DNA of 64,000 nucleotides from an uncultured Acidimicrobiales bacterium (GCA_958295925.1 CATQHL010000001.1:943931-1007930); one strand, 5' to 3'; positions 8,541 to 17,858 are shown, counted from the first letter of the stretch. Notes: generated by a model not told the origin, from the letters alone. A program made the numbers and translations.

Positions 8541-10460
8541 TTAGGAGTAGCTCATCTCGCTGACGTAGTACTCGTCGTCGAGACGCGGCTCCCACTCCAG
8601 GTTGGACGACATGCCGTAGATGAGGTCCTGCTGAAGCAGATAGATGGCGTGCGGGTTCTCGTGCAGCCGAGCCCAGGCGTTGCGGTAGGCCTCGGCGCGG
8701 ACTTCCTGGTCGACGTTGGTGCCGCCGATCTCGAACTGCTCGGTCACGTACTCGTCGCAGATCTTGCTGGAGCTGGCGCCACATGTTACGTGGCTGCGTG
8801 TACGGGCGCCGTCGAACCACTCGTTGGAGTTCCAGCCGAACTTGAGATCGAGCGCCCCCTCTTCCGTACCGGGGATGCGGCCGGCGCTGCGGTATTCGTT
8901 CCACTCCCAGAGGCGGAAATCCACGTCGAGACCGATATCACGCAATTGCTGGGCGATGATCCGGCCTGCCTCCTCAGCGCGCGGGTAGCGCCCGATCGGA
9001 ATGTTCAACGTCACCGTGAAGCCCTCGGGGTAGCCGGCCGCTACGAGCAGTTCCTTCGCCCCCTCCGGGTCGTACGGGAACGCCTCGATGTCGGGGTTGA
9101 AGCCAAGAGACCCGGGCGAGAGGTGCTGGGCCTGGTTGGGACGGGCGTAGCCCTCGTAGATGGTCTCGGCTATCAGTTCCTTGTCGATTGCCATGTTCAT
9201 TGCGATCCGCACCTCAGGCAATGACAGCACTTCCTTGTAGGTGTTGAAGGCGATGTAGCTGTACTCGGTGGCCGCAACGCTCACCGCCTTGGGCGCCAGG
9301 GGAACCTGCTCGGGCAGGATGTCGAGCACGAGGTTCACCTCGCCGCTTTGCAAGGCCGCGAGGGCTGTCTGGGCGTCGGGAATGACCCTCAATACAAGAC
9401 TGGCGATGCTCGGGGCGTCTCCCCAGTAGTCCGGATTGATCTCGGCGGAGATGCTCTGTCCTCGCTCCCACGCCACAAAGCGGTAAGGGCCGGTTCCAAC
9501 GGGGCTCTCGCCGATCTCGTCGCCTGCCCCGTCAGGCACCATCGGGATCTGTGCAACCTGCAGAAGCAGGATGGCGTTTGGGCCGTCGGTGGTCACGTTG
9601 ATCTTGTTGTCGCCGGCAGGCTCGGCCCCGACGATGTTGTTGACGTAGGAGCCCCGCTGAGTCTCAAAGTCTTCGCCGATGATCCGGTTGATGCTGTAGG
9701 CGGCGGAGGCGGCGTTAAACGGAGAACCGTCGTGGAAGGTTACGCCATCTCTGAGCGTGAATTCCCATGTCGTCTCGTCGACGTTGCCCCAGTCGGTCGC
9801 CAGGCCCGCGGTGAGCTTCGCATCCTTGTCACGGACGAGCAGCGACTCGAAGACGTTGCCGGTAAACACGCGGGAGGCGCGGTCTACCACCTTCTGGGCA
9901 TCCAGGGTGTTCGGCTCGGTCGTGATGGCGATGACGATCTCGTCGGTGTTCATTGCCATACCGGTATCTGCAGGCTCTGGCGCTGCCGGAGGCGGCGCTG
10001 CAGCCTGACTTGCCAGCACCTCTTCAAGGGCAGCTTGTGCCTCGGCCGCGGCGGCCTGGGCTGCTGCTGCCTGATCCTCGGCGGCCGTCGCCCTTCTTGA
10101 GGCATCTGCCAGAGCCTCCTCGGCGTCCCGGACGGCCTGCTGCGCAGCGGCGATCTCATCCACGTTGCCTGCGGCGGCGGCAACGGCCTCTTGCGCCGTT
10201 GCCTGCGCCAATTTGGCTGCCGATTCCGCCTCTTCTGCCGCGGCCTCGGCTGCCGCGGCTCGACTATCCGCTGCCACTGCGCGGGTGTCGGCGGCTGCCG
10301 CCGCGGCTGCCGCGGCTTCGGCGGACGCCTGAGCCCCCCTGGCCTCGATCAGTGCCGCGTCGGCGTCACCATCTGAGGCACACGAAGCAGCAAGTAGCCC
10401 GAACACGACGATTATCGATGCCATGAGCCACGGAACGGCCCGTTTGTGGGTTTTTTTCAT
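8541..10460 (-). CDS. ABC transporter substrate-binding lipoprotein (SBP family 5) with N-terminal Ala-rich coiled coil
   Basis: A 639-residue extracytoplasmic peptide-type binding protein. The ATG at 10460 follows GGAGGAGAAATC, an excellent ribosome binding site, and opens a lipoprotein signal ending LLAASC with the lipidated Cys27. Residues about 35-153 are an Ala/Glu/Arg-rich heptad stretch, strongly predicted by eye to be a coiled coil, followed by a Pro/Ala linker. The family 5 domain starts near residue 173 (DEIVIAITTEPNTLD) and runs to the end. The coiled coil is not a normal part of the family. It may act as a membrane-distal stalk or oligomerisation arm. The gene stands upstream of the permease and ATPase genes. 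Confidence 0.9.
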   Translation of the reverse strand: MKKTHKRAVPWLMASIIVVFGLLAASCASDGDADAALIEARGAQASAEAAAAAAAAADTRAVAADSRAAAAEAAAEEAESAAKLAQATAQEAVAAAAGNVDEIAAAQQAVRDAEEALADASRRATAAEDQAAAAQAAAAEAQAALEEVLASQAAAPPPAAPEPADTGMAMNTDEIVIAITTEPNTLDAQKVVDRASRVFTGNVFESLLVRDKDAKLTAGLATDWGNVDETTWEFTLRDGVTFHDGSPFNAASAAYSINRIIGEDFETQRGSYVNNIVGAEPAGDNKINVTTDGPNAILLLQVAQIPMVPDGAGDEIGESPVGTGPYRFVAWERGQSISAEINPDYWGDAPSIASLVLRVIPDAQTALAALQSGEVNLVLDILPEQVPLAPKAVSVAATEYSYIAFNTYKEVLSLPEVRIAMNMAIDKELIAETIYEGYARPNQAQHLSPGSLGFNPDIEAFPYDPEGAKELLVAAGYPEGFTVTLNIPIGRYPRAEEAGRIIAQQLRDIGLDVDFRLWEWNEYRSAGRIPGTEEGALDLKFGWNSNEWFDGARTRSHVTCGASSSKICDEYVTEQFEIGGTNVDQEVRAEAYRNAWARLHENPHAIYLLQQDLIYGMSSNLEWEPRLDDEYYVSEMSYS

Positions 10461-10593
10461 GATTTCTCCTCCTCGGTTGTTGTTTGAGGTTTCTTGGTTT
10501 GAGATTGGATTCAGAATTGGATTCGAGCGGATGGGCAATTGCTGGGCTCTTGGGAAAGCCTTGGCCGAAAGCCGACGATCCCTGCTCTGAAGC

Positions 10594-11013
10594 TCATGCG
10601 CCCTTTTCCTCGGCAGCGGTCTCAGGAAACGCCGCGGCGATGGCCTCGGACAGTTCGTGGTCGTCCTTTGGCGTCGATCCCCCGACTCCCACAGCGCCCA
10701 CGAACTCTTCGCCATCGAAGAGCGGATATCCGCCCGGATTAAGGGTAATCTCGCCAGGCAGCACGCTCAGAAGGCTTTGGGGAAAGTGAGGGCGGTCGGC
10801 CCAACGCTCGATGAGATCCCGAGTAGGGCGTCGAAAGGCGGCGGCCAGACGGGCCTTGCCCATCGCCATGTAGGGGCCGTGCCAGGAGCGCCCACGAGCC
10901 AGAGCCACTGGATGGCCGGCGGCGTCGGCCACCGCCACAGTGGCGATCATCCCGCGTTCGGCGGCCAGACGGCGGCCGAGCGCAACCACCCGCAGCGCCC
11001 GGTCAGTTTGCAA
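10594..11013 (-). CDS. GlcG/HbpS-like protein
   Basis: A 139-residue protein of the GlcG/HbpS family (PF03928-type). Family features seen are the N-terminal helix ALRVVALGRRLAAERGM, VAVADAAGHPVALARG, the MGKARLAAAFRRPT region, and the C-terminal EEFVGAVGVGG with a trailing helix. Homologs bind small ligands such as heme or cobalamin or sit beside catabolic enzymes without a settled role. It overlaps the 3' end of the amidohydrolase gene by 11 bases and lies 133 bases before the binding-protein gene, so it belongs to the same operon. No signal peptide is seen. Confidence 0.82.
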   Translation of the reverse strand: MQTDRALRVVALGRRLAAERGMIATVAVADAAGHPVALARGRSWHGPYMAMGKARLAAAFRRPTRDLIERWADRPHFPQSLLSVLPGEITLNPGGYPLFDGEEFVGAVGVGGSTPKDDHELSEAIAAAFPETAAEEKGA

Positions 11014-12250
11014 GACTTCCTGCCCCCGCCAACTGGCGGCTGTCGGTCCAGGGGTCGGAGAGCAGGCGCAGATAGCGGGCTGCGTTCTCGCTCATGAGTT
11101 TGCGCATCGCCTCTTCGCCCAGTATCGGCTCCCAAGCCAGCACGCGGTCGGTGCTCTCCGGGTAAACGCACTCGGGGTGCGGAAAATCGGAGCTGAACAT
11201 CAGCACGCCGTCGCCGAGCAGGTCGTTCACGGCCTTGGTCATGTGCGGGCCCTCGTGCATTTCGATACCGCAGAAAACCCTGCCCATCTGAACGTATTCA
11301 AGCGGGGTGTGCTTGAGGCTCTTGGGTACAGCCCCCTTCACGTAGTCGATCTGGCTGGTGAGGCGGATGATCCAGTTGGGCATCCAGCCGTGACCGGTCT
11401 CCACGCAGGCAATCCGGATGTTCGGGTAGCGATCCAACATCCCGCTGATCATCACATAGCTGATGAGCCGCTGGGCGCCCCATACGTGTGCTGCCGTCCG
11501 CGCCACCGCAACGTTGCCCCAGATGTCGCGGTAGCCAGGGAAGTACGGAGCCTCGTAGAAGAAACTGTGGTGGACTATCGGGAGGTCGGCTTCGTCCATT
11601 GCCTGCCAAATGGGTTCGTTGTCGGGATCATCCACCGGGAGACCCTCCGGCAACACGGGCCAGACTGCTGCCAGCCATTCGGCGTCCGCATACTCCCTTA
11701 TCATCGCTGCCGCTGTCTCAGGGGCCGCGCAGGGAGCAAGCAGCAGTCCCTTGAGCCTGCGGGGATCGGCGGAGCAATAGTCCTCCATGTAGCGGTGGTA
11801 GGCGCGGTACATGCTCAGCGCAAGTGAGAGATCAAGAGCAGTGGAGCCAGGTGCCCAGGTGCCGGGGATGAGGAGATTCACATCCACGCCCTCCACGTCC
11901 ATGTTCTCGAGCCGTCCGTGGGAGTTGCCGTGCTGGATCTCGTCCGCGATGGGCCTGACCGCCAGGTTCTGCACCCGGCCCTCGAGCGCGCCTCTTGCAC
12001 CGGCGCCGCGGGTTTCGGGGTCGTCGGCGTCCTTGTGGCCGGCTACCCGGTTGTAGGGATGGGGATTCACCCTCACCACGCCGTACGGCGTGGTGGGGTG
12101 TCCGCGTCCTGCAGTGGGCTTCGTTACGCGAATGTGCGGTGTCAGTTCATCTTTGCGTTCAAGCAGCTCACTGTCGGCGTAGCGGAGCAGGTGCTCGATC
12201 GAGGGAGTGACGTGCGTGTCGGTGTCGATCACTTTGTATCCCTGTCGCAA
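11003..12250 (-). CDS. amidohydrolase-family metal-dependent hydrolase/decarboxylase
   Basis: A 415-residue protein of the amidohydrolase superfamily, ACMS-decarboxylase-like group (PF04909-type). The metal-binding start is VIDTDTHV (residues 7-14), a central histidine pair occurs in LPIVHHSFF, another His in VETGHGW, and the terminal Asp in MFSSDFPHPE. Relatives hydrolyse lactones or amides, or decarboxylate aromatic acids. It is the first gene of the leftward amide/peptide operon and overlaps the GlcG-like gene by 11 bases. The 155 bases upstream, towards the UbiD gene, hold no other gene and should contain the promoter. Confidence 0.87.
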   Translation of the reverse strand: MRQGYKVIDTDTHVTPSIEHLLRYADSELLERKDELTPHIRVTKPTAGRGHPTTPYGVVRVNPHPYNRVAGHKDADDPETRGAGARGALEGRVQNLAVRPIADEIQHGNSHGRLENMDVEGVDVNLLIPGTWAPGSTALDLSLALSMYRAYHRYMEDYCSADPRRLKGLLLAPCAAPETAAAMIREYADAEWLAAVWPVLPEGLPVDDPDNEPIWQAMDEADLPIVHHSFFYEAPYFPGYRDIWGNVAVARTAAHVWGAQRLISYVMISGMLDRYPNIRIACVETGHGWMPNWIIRLTSQIDYVKGAVPKSLKHTPLEYVQMGRVFCGIEMHEGPHMTKAVNDLLGDGVLMFSSDFPHPECVYPESTDRVLAWEPILGEEAMRKLMSENAARYLRLLSDPWTDSRQLAGAGSLAN

Positions 12251-12405
12251 GGTTCAGCCTCCAATCGCTTAATCGTGTGTTTGCACTCAGAGGCTAGAGG
12301 GTTGTCCTCAGTCTGCATTTCCGATTTCGGCGATTGTTAACGACAGCAATCGAGCTGCAGCATCGTATGAGACAGGTATGCGCCCGGCATTTTGCTCCCG
12401 GCAAG

Positions 12406-13836
12406 TCATGCCAACCACGGAACCCCGGCCGCTCCGGGTTGAGCTGAAACCTGGGCGCTGTCCACCTGCACCTTGGCGTATTCAGCCCGGCTGAACCTTG
12501 CCCTGTCCGTAAGGGGAACGGTGGCGTCTATGCAAACCTTCGTGCGCACCCCGCGCTCTGAGACCCTGATGTACTCGTGTCCCCGACTGCCGGGCAAGAG
12601 CGTGATGTCACGCGAACCTTCCACCCTGGTCGCTACAGCGTACTCCACGTCCTGCGGGTCGGTGATGTCGATGTCGTCGTCCACGACGATTACCTGGTCG
12701 AGGTCTTTGAGGGTGGCGATGGCGGCGAGCATGGCGTTGCGCTGCATCCCTTCGTCACGCTCAGATCGCTTGGCAACCTGAACTACAAGGTGGAATCTGA
12801 AAAGGCCGCCTGCGGTGAGCTCAACGTCGGTGACAATTGGCGCCGCCTGGCGGATCGCCCGCAGAGCGCAGGACTCAAGCACGTGCTTTCGCAGCATTAC
12901 CGTTTCGATGCCCGCCCCGTTGATGGAGTAGTAGACGGGGTCGCGCCTCATTGTCATCGCCGTCACCTCGAATACGGGCGACGGCCCGGACTCCGACAGG
13001 TAGCCCACGAACTCCCCAAACGGGCCTTCATGAACCATCTCTTGGGTATGAATGAAGCCTTCCATCACGATCTCGGTTTCCGCCGGAACGCCGAGGGGCA
13101 CGGTGAGACAGTCAACGAGTTCGAGCGGGGCGCCCCTCAACCCTCCTGCCGCAGAAAGCTCGTCTGCGTCCGGCGGCATCTGCGCACCCATGTAGGCGCC
13201 TGCGTAGGCGAGGGCCATGTCGGTTCCCACGCACACGGCTATCGGCAGCCGCTGCTCGCCTAGTTCCTCCGCCCGCTCGCAAGCCAGACGCAGGTGGCGC
13301 CCAAAGTCAAGCTTCACGCCGGTGTGACGCTCGTCCACGAGCTGAAGACGGTGGTACGAGGCGTTGTGCACGCCTGTGAGAGGGTCGCGCACCAGCACAA
13401 CGCCCGCGGTGATGAAGCGCCCGCTGTCGTGCGGCGAATGGCGAAGTACAGGGAGTTGGCCGCCGAGATCGATGTCGGGCGGCTCAAACGTCTTTTCCTG
13501 AGCGGGCCCGGAGCCGACGCGCACAGGCTGAATCGGCTGCGCCAGCGCCCTCTGCATTGCCTCCCTCAGCCTCCACCTGCCGAGCCCTAGGGCAGCCTCG
13601 ACGTTCTCCACACAACAGAGAAAGTTGCCAAGAACAGGAATGTCATGGCTGACGGGGTTCTCGAACAGCAGCGCATTCCCGCCATCTCTGGCTTTCATTA
13701 CCCCGCCTATCTCATCGAGCACCGAAAGAGGCTGAGTGACCTTGCTGAGGCGGCCAGCCTTGTCCAGCCGACGGAGAGTGCTGCGAAAAGAGGTGTCGAG
13801 CACTCCGAGCGCGTCGGTCAATCGGGCATGTGACAA
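12406..13836 (-). CDS. UbiD-family prenylated-FMN decarboxylase
   Basis: A protein of about 476 residues related to UbiD (de)carboxylases, which need prenylated FMN made by UbiX. Recognisable parts are NASYHRLQLVDERHTGV (the YR-q core of the flavin site), the VHEGPFGEFVGYLSE segment with a conserved Glu, and VVDDDIDITDPQDVEYAVATR near the C-terminus. The start is uncertain: TTG at 13836 has AGGGGA upstream, while a TTG at 13929 adds 31 residues unlike the family. It runs leftward on its own, divergent from the MFS gene. A UbiX gene lies at 38.8 kb. The substrate is unknown; aromatic or alpha,beta-unsaturated acids are usual. Confidence 0.87.
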   Translation of the reverse strand: MSHARLTDALGVLDTSFRSTLRRLDKAGRLSKVTQPLSVLDEIGGVMKARDGGNALLFENPVSHDIPVLGNFLCCVENVEAALGLGRWRLREAMQRALAQPIQPVRVGSGPAQEKTFEPPDIDLGGQLPVLRHSPHDSGRFITAGVVLVRDPLTGVHNASYHRLQLVDERHTGVKLDFGRHLRLACERAEELGEQRLPIAVCVGTDMALAYAGAYMGAQMPPDADELSAAGGLRGAPLELVDCLTVPLGVPAETEIVMEGFIHTQEMVHEGPFGEFVGYLSESGPSPVFEVTAMTMRRDPVYYSINGAGIETVMLRKHVLESCALRAIRQAAPIVTDVELTAGGLFRFHLVVQVAKRSERDEGMQRNAMLAAIATLKDLDQVIVVDDDIDITDPQDVEYAVATRVEGSRDITLLPGSRGHEYIRVSERGVRTKVCIDATVPLTDRARFSRAEYAKVQVDSAQVSAQPGAAGVPWLA

Positions 13837-13954
13837 TTTTCTGATTCCCCTGTGTCTTACCGGAGTTTGCCGCTCAGCCTGACACCGGGCAAACTGAGCA
13901 AACTTTAATGAGTCACGGAATTCTGTCAAGAGGGAGGGGCGACAGCGGAACTTA

Positions 13955-15271
13955 ATGAGGAAAAAATTCGAGCGCTTTCAGATCAGCGCCCTTAAATCAC
14001 GCGGTTTCCGCCGTTACGCATTAATCCAACTCCTTTCCAGCACTTCGGTGTCCGCCCAGCGGACTGCCGAGCTCTGGCTGGTCTACCAAATCACCGGTGA
14101 AGGCCTTTCAATCGGGATTTCCACGGCTGTTCGGACCGCACCAGCGCTGTTTCTGGCTGGCTTGGCCGGAGTGCTCGCCGACCGCTTCTCACGCAAGAGC
14201 CTGCTCACGATTTCCCAGGCTGGCCGTGGAGTGCTATCAGCGCTGTTCGTGCTGATCACCGTCGGGAGGGAGTACGCGGAGGTCAGCATTGTCTGGGTCT
14301 ACCTCCTGGTCTTTGCGCTGGGATGCGTGGGCGGCATCGACCAGCCGGTGCGACGCGCCACCGTGCGCGACGTCGTAAGGAGCAGCGACCTTCCCGGCGC
14401 CGCCAGCCTGCACACCGCGACGATTTCCACAGGACGTGTCATCGGGCCGCTTTGCGCCGGCGGTCTGATGACATGGGTGGGCGCCCCGGCCGCCTTCATC
14501 TTCAGCGCCGTAGCTGCTTTCGCCTCGGCGGCGTTCGTCAGGTCGCTGGTGCTGCTGAGCAGGTCCGAGCGGGCGACCAAGGGCGATGTCGCCGTTGAGC
14601 CTGAACCTGCCCAGGCTCAGGATTCCTCCGAAGCATCGCCGCGGGTCACAAAGACCCCGAAGAGAGCGCGCGTCTTCTCCCCCCAACTGCGACCCACATA
14701 TCTGATGCTGGCCGCCTACAGCCTCTTCGGAATGAACATCGAAGTGGTCTTTCCCCTGATCGCAGACAATGTTCTCTCCGGTGGCGAAGGCACTTTTGCA
14801 AGCCTTGTCACCCTTATGAGCGCAGGGGCGGTGGCGGGTTCGCTGTTCACCGCAACCCGCGCCCGGGAGACGACGAACAACAGCAGCCTCGTCTGGGCGC
14901 TGGTCTACTGTGGCGCGGCCCTGATTTCTGTCGCTGCAGGCACTAGCTACGCTCTGATCGCCCTCACGGTGATCGCCGCAGGGGTCGGCACGGGCGTTTT
15001 TCTTTCCCTTACGAGCGCGAGCATCCAGACTGGCGCAACGCAGTCGGTGCAAGGCCGTCAAGCGGGTCTCTACTCCGTGATTTTTGTGGGGGGGAGGGCT
15101 GTCGGCGCCCCTGTCATGGGGTGGGTGGCTGATAATCTTGATGCCCGTCCCACGGTTGTGGTAATCAGCCTGGGAACGTTGTTGGCCGCTGTGGTGGCTT
15201 TCGCCTTGATTCCCGAAAAAGGGTTGTCGCGGCCTGGCTGGCTGCCGTCGAGGGCGGGTGGGGGCCGCTGA
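13955..15271 (+). CDS. MFS transporter (MFS_3/EntS-like exporter)
   Basis: A 438-residue integral membrane protein with about 12 hydrophobic segments. It resembles MFS_3/EntS-type exporters: FRRYALIQLLSS near the N-terminus, the loop 2-3 motif GVLADRFSRKSLL, the VGGIDQPVRRATVRDVV region, and a polar central loop (residues about 205-235). It is the only rightward gene here, divergent from the UbiD gene with 118 bases between, and convergent with the RCC1-like array whose last gene stops 110 bases away. Export of a metabolite or drug is plausible. Confidence 0.87.
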   Translation: MRKKFERFQISALKSRGFRRYALIQLLSSTSVSAQRTAELWLVYQITGEGLSIGISTAVRTAPALFLAGLAGVLADRFSRKSLLTISQAGRGVLSALFVLITVGREYAEVSIVWVYLLVFALGCVGGIDQPVRRATVRDVVRSSDLPGAASLHTATISTGRVIGPLCAGGLMTWVGAPAAFIFSAVAAFASAAFVRSLVLLSRSERATKGDVAVEPEPAQAQDSSEASPRVTKTPKRARVFSPQLRPTYLMLAAYSLFGMNIEVVFPLIADNVLSGGEGTFASLVTLMSAGAVAGSLFTATRARETTNNSSLVWALVYCGAALISVAAGTSYALIALTVIAAGVGTGVFLSLTSASIQTGATQSVQGRQAGLYSVIFVGGRAVGAPVMGWVADNLDARPTVVVISLGTLLAAVVAFALIPEKGLSRPGWLPSRAGGGR

Positions 15272-15330
15272 TTGTCAGTGGAAGTGTTTACTTGCGTGTT
15301 GCCTGCTTTGGGTGCTTTTTGGTGTGTGGT

Positions 15331-15394
15331 GTTTACGGGTTTGGGGGTTTACGGGTTGGGGGGTTTACGGGTTTGGGTGTTTACGGGTTTGGGG
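15331..15394. repeat. 16-bp G-rich tandem repeat at the 3' end of the RCC1-like array
   Basis: Four copies of a GTTTACGGGTTTGGGG-like unit at 15331-15346, 15347-15362, 15363-15378 and 15379-15394. The last overlaps the stop codon of array copy 1 (15381-15383). Other array copies have only one unit at this place. On the plus strand, runs of three or more G separated by loops of 2-6 bases match a G-quadruplex pattern. On the minus strand each unit carries TAA, in shifting frames. Confidence 0.88.
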
Positions 15395-17627
15395 TGTATG
15401 TCTGTTGCAGCCATGCGTCGGGGTCGGGGTGTTGGTAGTCCCAGCATTCGATTTCGCCGGTGACGCGGATGCCGCATTGGTGGTCGTAGCCAGCGCTGAC
15501 GGCGGTGAAGGGGCCTGTTTGCGTGATTGACGGCGGCCTCGGTTCGTAGGTCCAGCATGCGATGTCGCCTTCTGCGCGCAGCCCGCAGGTGTGCGTGCCG
15601 CCCACTGAGAGTTGGGTGTAGCCGCCGCCGGTGCTGCGCTTGTCTGTTTCGCTTCCCGTTTCCCAGCATTCGATTGTCTTGTCCTCACGCAGGCCGCAGG
15701 CGTGGAACCTGCCCGCCTCTACATCTGTGAACACGCCCCCCGGCGGGGGGAACGCGGGGTAGAAGCCTCTGCCGCCGGCCCGGCCCCAGCACGCGGCGGC
15801 GCCGTCCGCGCGCAGCCCGCACGAGTGCCCCCAGTCCCATAGCACGCCCGGGAATTTCGGGTCCACGCCTGATCCTTGGGGGTATTCCAGGTAGCCGCCC
15901 CAGCCCGCGTTCACGGAGGCGAAACGCCCGCGGGGGGGGAGGTTCTTGCCTTGCAGGGCTTGCTGGCCCCAGCATTCGACGCTCCCTGAGGTTCGTATGC
16001 CGCAGGTGTGGCGGTTGGCGGCGGTGATGTGGGTGAACACGCCGCCGGGCGGTGAGGACTCCCCGTCCTCGCCGCGGCCCCAGCACTCCGCCTCCCCCGT
16101 CGGGCGCAGCCCGCAGGTGTGGCTGTCGCTGGCTGTGATGGCGGTGAACACGCCGCCAGGGGGCTTGGACGCCCCGAACTCGTCGGCGCCCCGCTCCTGG
16201 CACTCCACCGACCCGCCGGCGAGCAGGCCGCACATGTGCCTCCGGCCACCCACGAGTTCGGTGAACCGCAGCCCCTCCCATATCAACACCGAATCGCCGG
16301 TTCTTATCTCCCAGCACGTGACCCCGCCCTCAACCCGGGCGGCGCAGGCGTCCGCATTCTCGGTTCTCAGTGCTGTGTACTCCCCCTCCGGCGCGGGGGC
16401 GATACTGATCTCGCCGTCTCTCCAACACTCGACCTCCCCGCCTGGCCGCAGCCCGCAGGCGTAGTCACCCCACCCGACGGAGATCAGCGTGAACACGCCC
16501 CCCGGGGGGACAAGGTAGAGGCGGCTCATGGCCCCGTACTCCGGCGGCGGCAGGTCCGCCCAGCACTCCACCGCCCCCGAGGGGCGCAGCCCGCAGACGT
16601 GGCGGCCCCTCCCCGCGGACACCTGCGTGAACACGCCGCCGGGGGGCTGGACCATCTCACCTCCCCCCGTCCTGCTGGTGGCGGTGAAACCCGTCCCCCA
16701 GCACTCCACCCCGCCCCCGCGCCGCAACCCGCACATAAAGCCGCTGACTACGCCGCTCCCGTAGCCGTCCCCGGCTGCCAGGGCGGTGAACACCCCCCTG
16801 GGCGGCATCGTGGCAGGCCGGTCGGGGGAGGAAGACCCCCAGCACTGCAACACCCCCGAGGGGCGCACACCGCAGGCGTGCTCAATGCCGACGCTCACGT
16901 CGACGAACACGCCGCCCGGGGGATCCCCCACAATAGGGTTCCGGCCCCAGCACTCCACCCCACCGGAGGGCCGCAACCCGCAGGCGTTCTCCCTCCCCGC
17001 GTCGACCTGCGTGAACACCCCGCCGGGGGCCTCAACCGAAGCCGGATCGTCGCTCCACTCCCCGTGCAGCCACTCCCCACGGAACCGCCCGGAACCGTCC
17101 CCCCAACGCCAGCACTCCACCCCGCCGCCAGCCCGCAACCCGCACGTATAACCCCAACCAGCGGACACCCCCACGAAACCCTCCACCCCAGGCGAGGCAG
17201 ACGCCACCCCACCGACAGGCGCATCCGGCGGCCCGGTCGTAGCGACTGAAGCGGCAGACCCGCCAGACGCCGAAGAGGCCGTGGGCGGCGGGGAAGCAGC
17301 CGACGGGCCAGCAGGCGGAGGGGCAGGCGGCTCCCCGCCGCCGGCGGGGGAAGGCGCCAAGGGAGGCAGCGTCCCCCCCTGCGGGGATGACCCCACAGCG
17401 GCGCCGGGCTCCCCGACGGGGCCGGGCGCCTCCACCCCCAAACCTGCGCTCGAGCGGGCCCCCACGCCGGGATCGCCCCTGGCGGCGGGCTCCCCCGGCG
17501 GAGCGGGCTCCCCGCCAGGGGAGCAGGCCAGCAGAACCGCCAACCCGCAGGCAGCCCAACCCCGAAACCCGCCCGCCCGCCTAGCCCCGGACAACGCGGC
17601 GCAAAACTGTCCGCGGGCTAGGGGCAC
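15381..17627 (-). CDS. secreted RCC1-like repeat lipoprotein, array copy 1
   Basis: A protein of about 748 residues. A signal of about 35 residues ends in GLAVLLAC (lipobox), followed by a Pro/Gly/Ala-rich linker to about residue 170, then 14 repeats of 35-60 residues. Each repeat reads roughly FTxVxAG..HxCGLRxxGxVECWG...PPGGV, matching secreted bacterial RCC1_2 blades with a Cys-x9-Cys pair; 14 blades would make two seven-bladed propellers. Function unknown; surface binding is inferred. The start is inferred as GTG at 17627 by comparison with copy 5, where that GTG overlaps the protease stop; longer frames exist. Distinctive segments: GYLEYPQGSGVD in blade 11 and CWETGSETDK in blade 12. This copy is transcribed last and ends in a G-rich repeat. 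Confidence 0.85.
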   Translation of the reverse strand: MPLARGQFCAALSGARRAGGFRGWAACGLAVLLACSPGGEPAPPGEPAARGDPGVGARSSAGLGVEAPGPVGEPGAAVGSSPQGGTLPPLAPSPAGGGEPPAPPPAGPSAASPPPTASSASGGSAASVATTGPPDAPVGGVASASPGVEGFVGVSAGWGYTCGLRAGGGVECWRWGDGSGRFRGEWLHGEWSDDPASVEAPGGVFTQVDAGRENACGLRPSGGVECWGRNPIVGDPPGGVFVDVSVGIEHACGVRPSGVLQCWGSSSPDRPATMPPRGVFTALAAGDGYGSGVVSGFMCGLRRGGGVECWGTGFTATSRTGGGEMVQPPGGVFTQVSAGRGRHVCGLRPSGAVECWADLPPPEYGAMSRLYLVPPGGVFTLISVGWGDYACGLRPGGEVECWRDGEISIAPAPEGEYTALRTENADACAARVEGGVTCWEIRTGDSVLIWEGLRFTELVGGRRHMCGLLAGGSVECQERGADEFGASKPPGGVFTAITASDSHTCGLRPTGEAECWGRGEDGESSPPGGVFTHITAANRHTCGIRTSGSVECWGQQALQGKNLPPRGRFASVNAGWGGYLEYPQGSGVDPKFPGVLWDWGHSCGLRADGAAACWGRAGGRGFYPAFPPPGGVFTDVEAGRFHACGLREDKTIECWETGSETDKRSTGGGYTQLSVGGTHTCGLRAEGDIACWTYEPRPPSITQTGPFTAVSAGYDHQCGIRVTGEIECWDYQHPDPDAWLQQTYTPNP

Positions 17628-17750
17628 GTCCTCGCCCCGCTGCTCGGCAGCGTCACGGGGCTTGAGGGCTCCCCCAGCGTCCAACTGAGCAGCCCCAGCC
17701 CGTCGTTGAGATCCAGGCGCACGACGGAATCCAGGCGCACGACAGAGCCC
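17618..17750 (-). pseudogene. relic of the metalloprotease 3' end upstream of copy 1
   Basis: On the minus strand this spacer still encodes VVRLDLNDGLGLLSWTLGEP followed by SSPVTLPSSGARTCP and a TAG stop, the same as the C-terminus of the 1171-residue protease gene at 27620. It carries an 18-bp direct duplication (ATCCAGGCGCACGACGGA) that repeats VVRLD. No upstream part of the protease is present, so this is a duplication scar. Confidence 0.85.
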
Positions 17751-17858
17751 TTAGCCCTCCCGTCGGGTGCGGCCCGCCACCCCTTCCACCTTGGACCCGT
17801 TTCCCCGCGGGTTTCCCCGAGGGCTTAGGTGCGTGTTGCCCGGTTTGGTGTCTCGTGT

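Noticed and set aside
8266-8904. Open frame across the junction of the binding-protein and permease genes
   Set aside because: Arg-rich shadow of two well-supported genes in the same strand.
16119-17249. Long plus-strand open frame (376 codons) opposite each RCC1-like copy
   Set aside because: It is a GC-driven shadow: composition is His/Pro/Gly/Ala-rich without family features, while the minus strand encodes clear lipoprotein signals and 14 blades. It recurs only because the array recurs.
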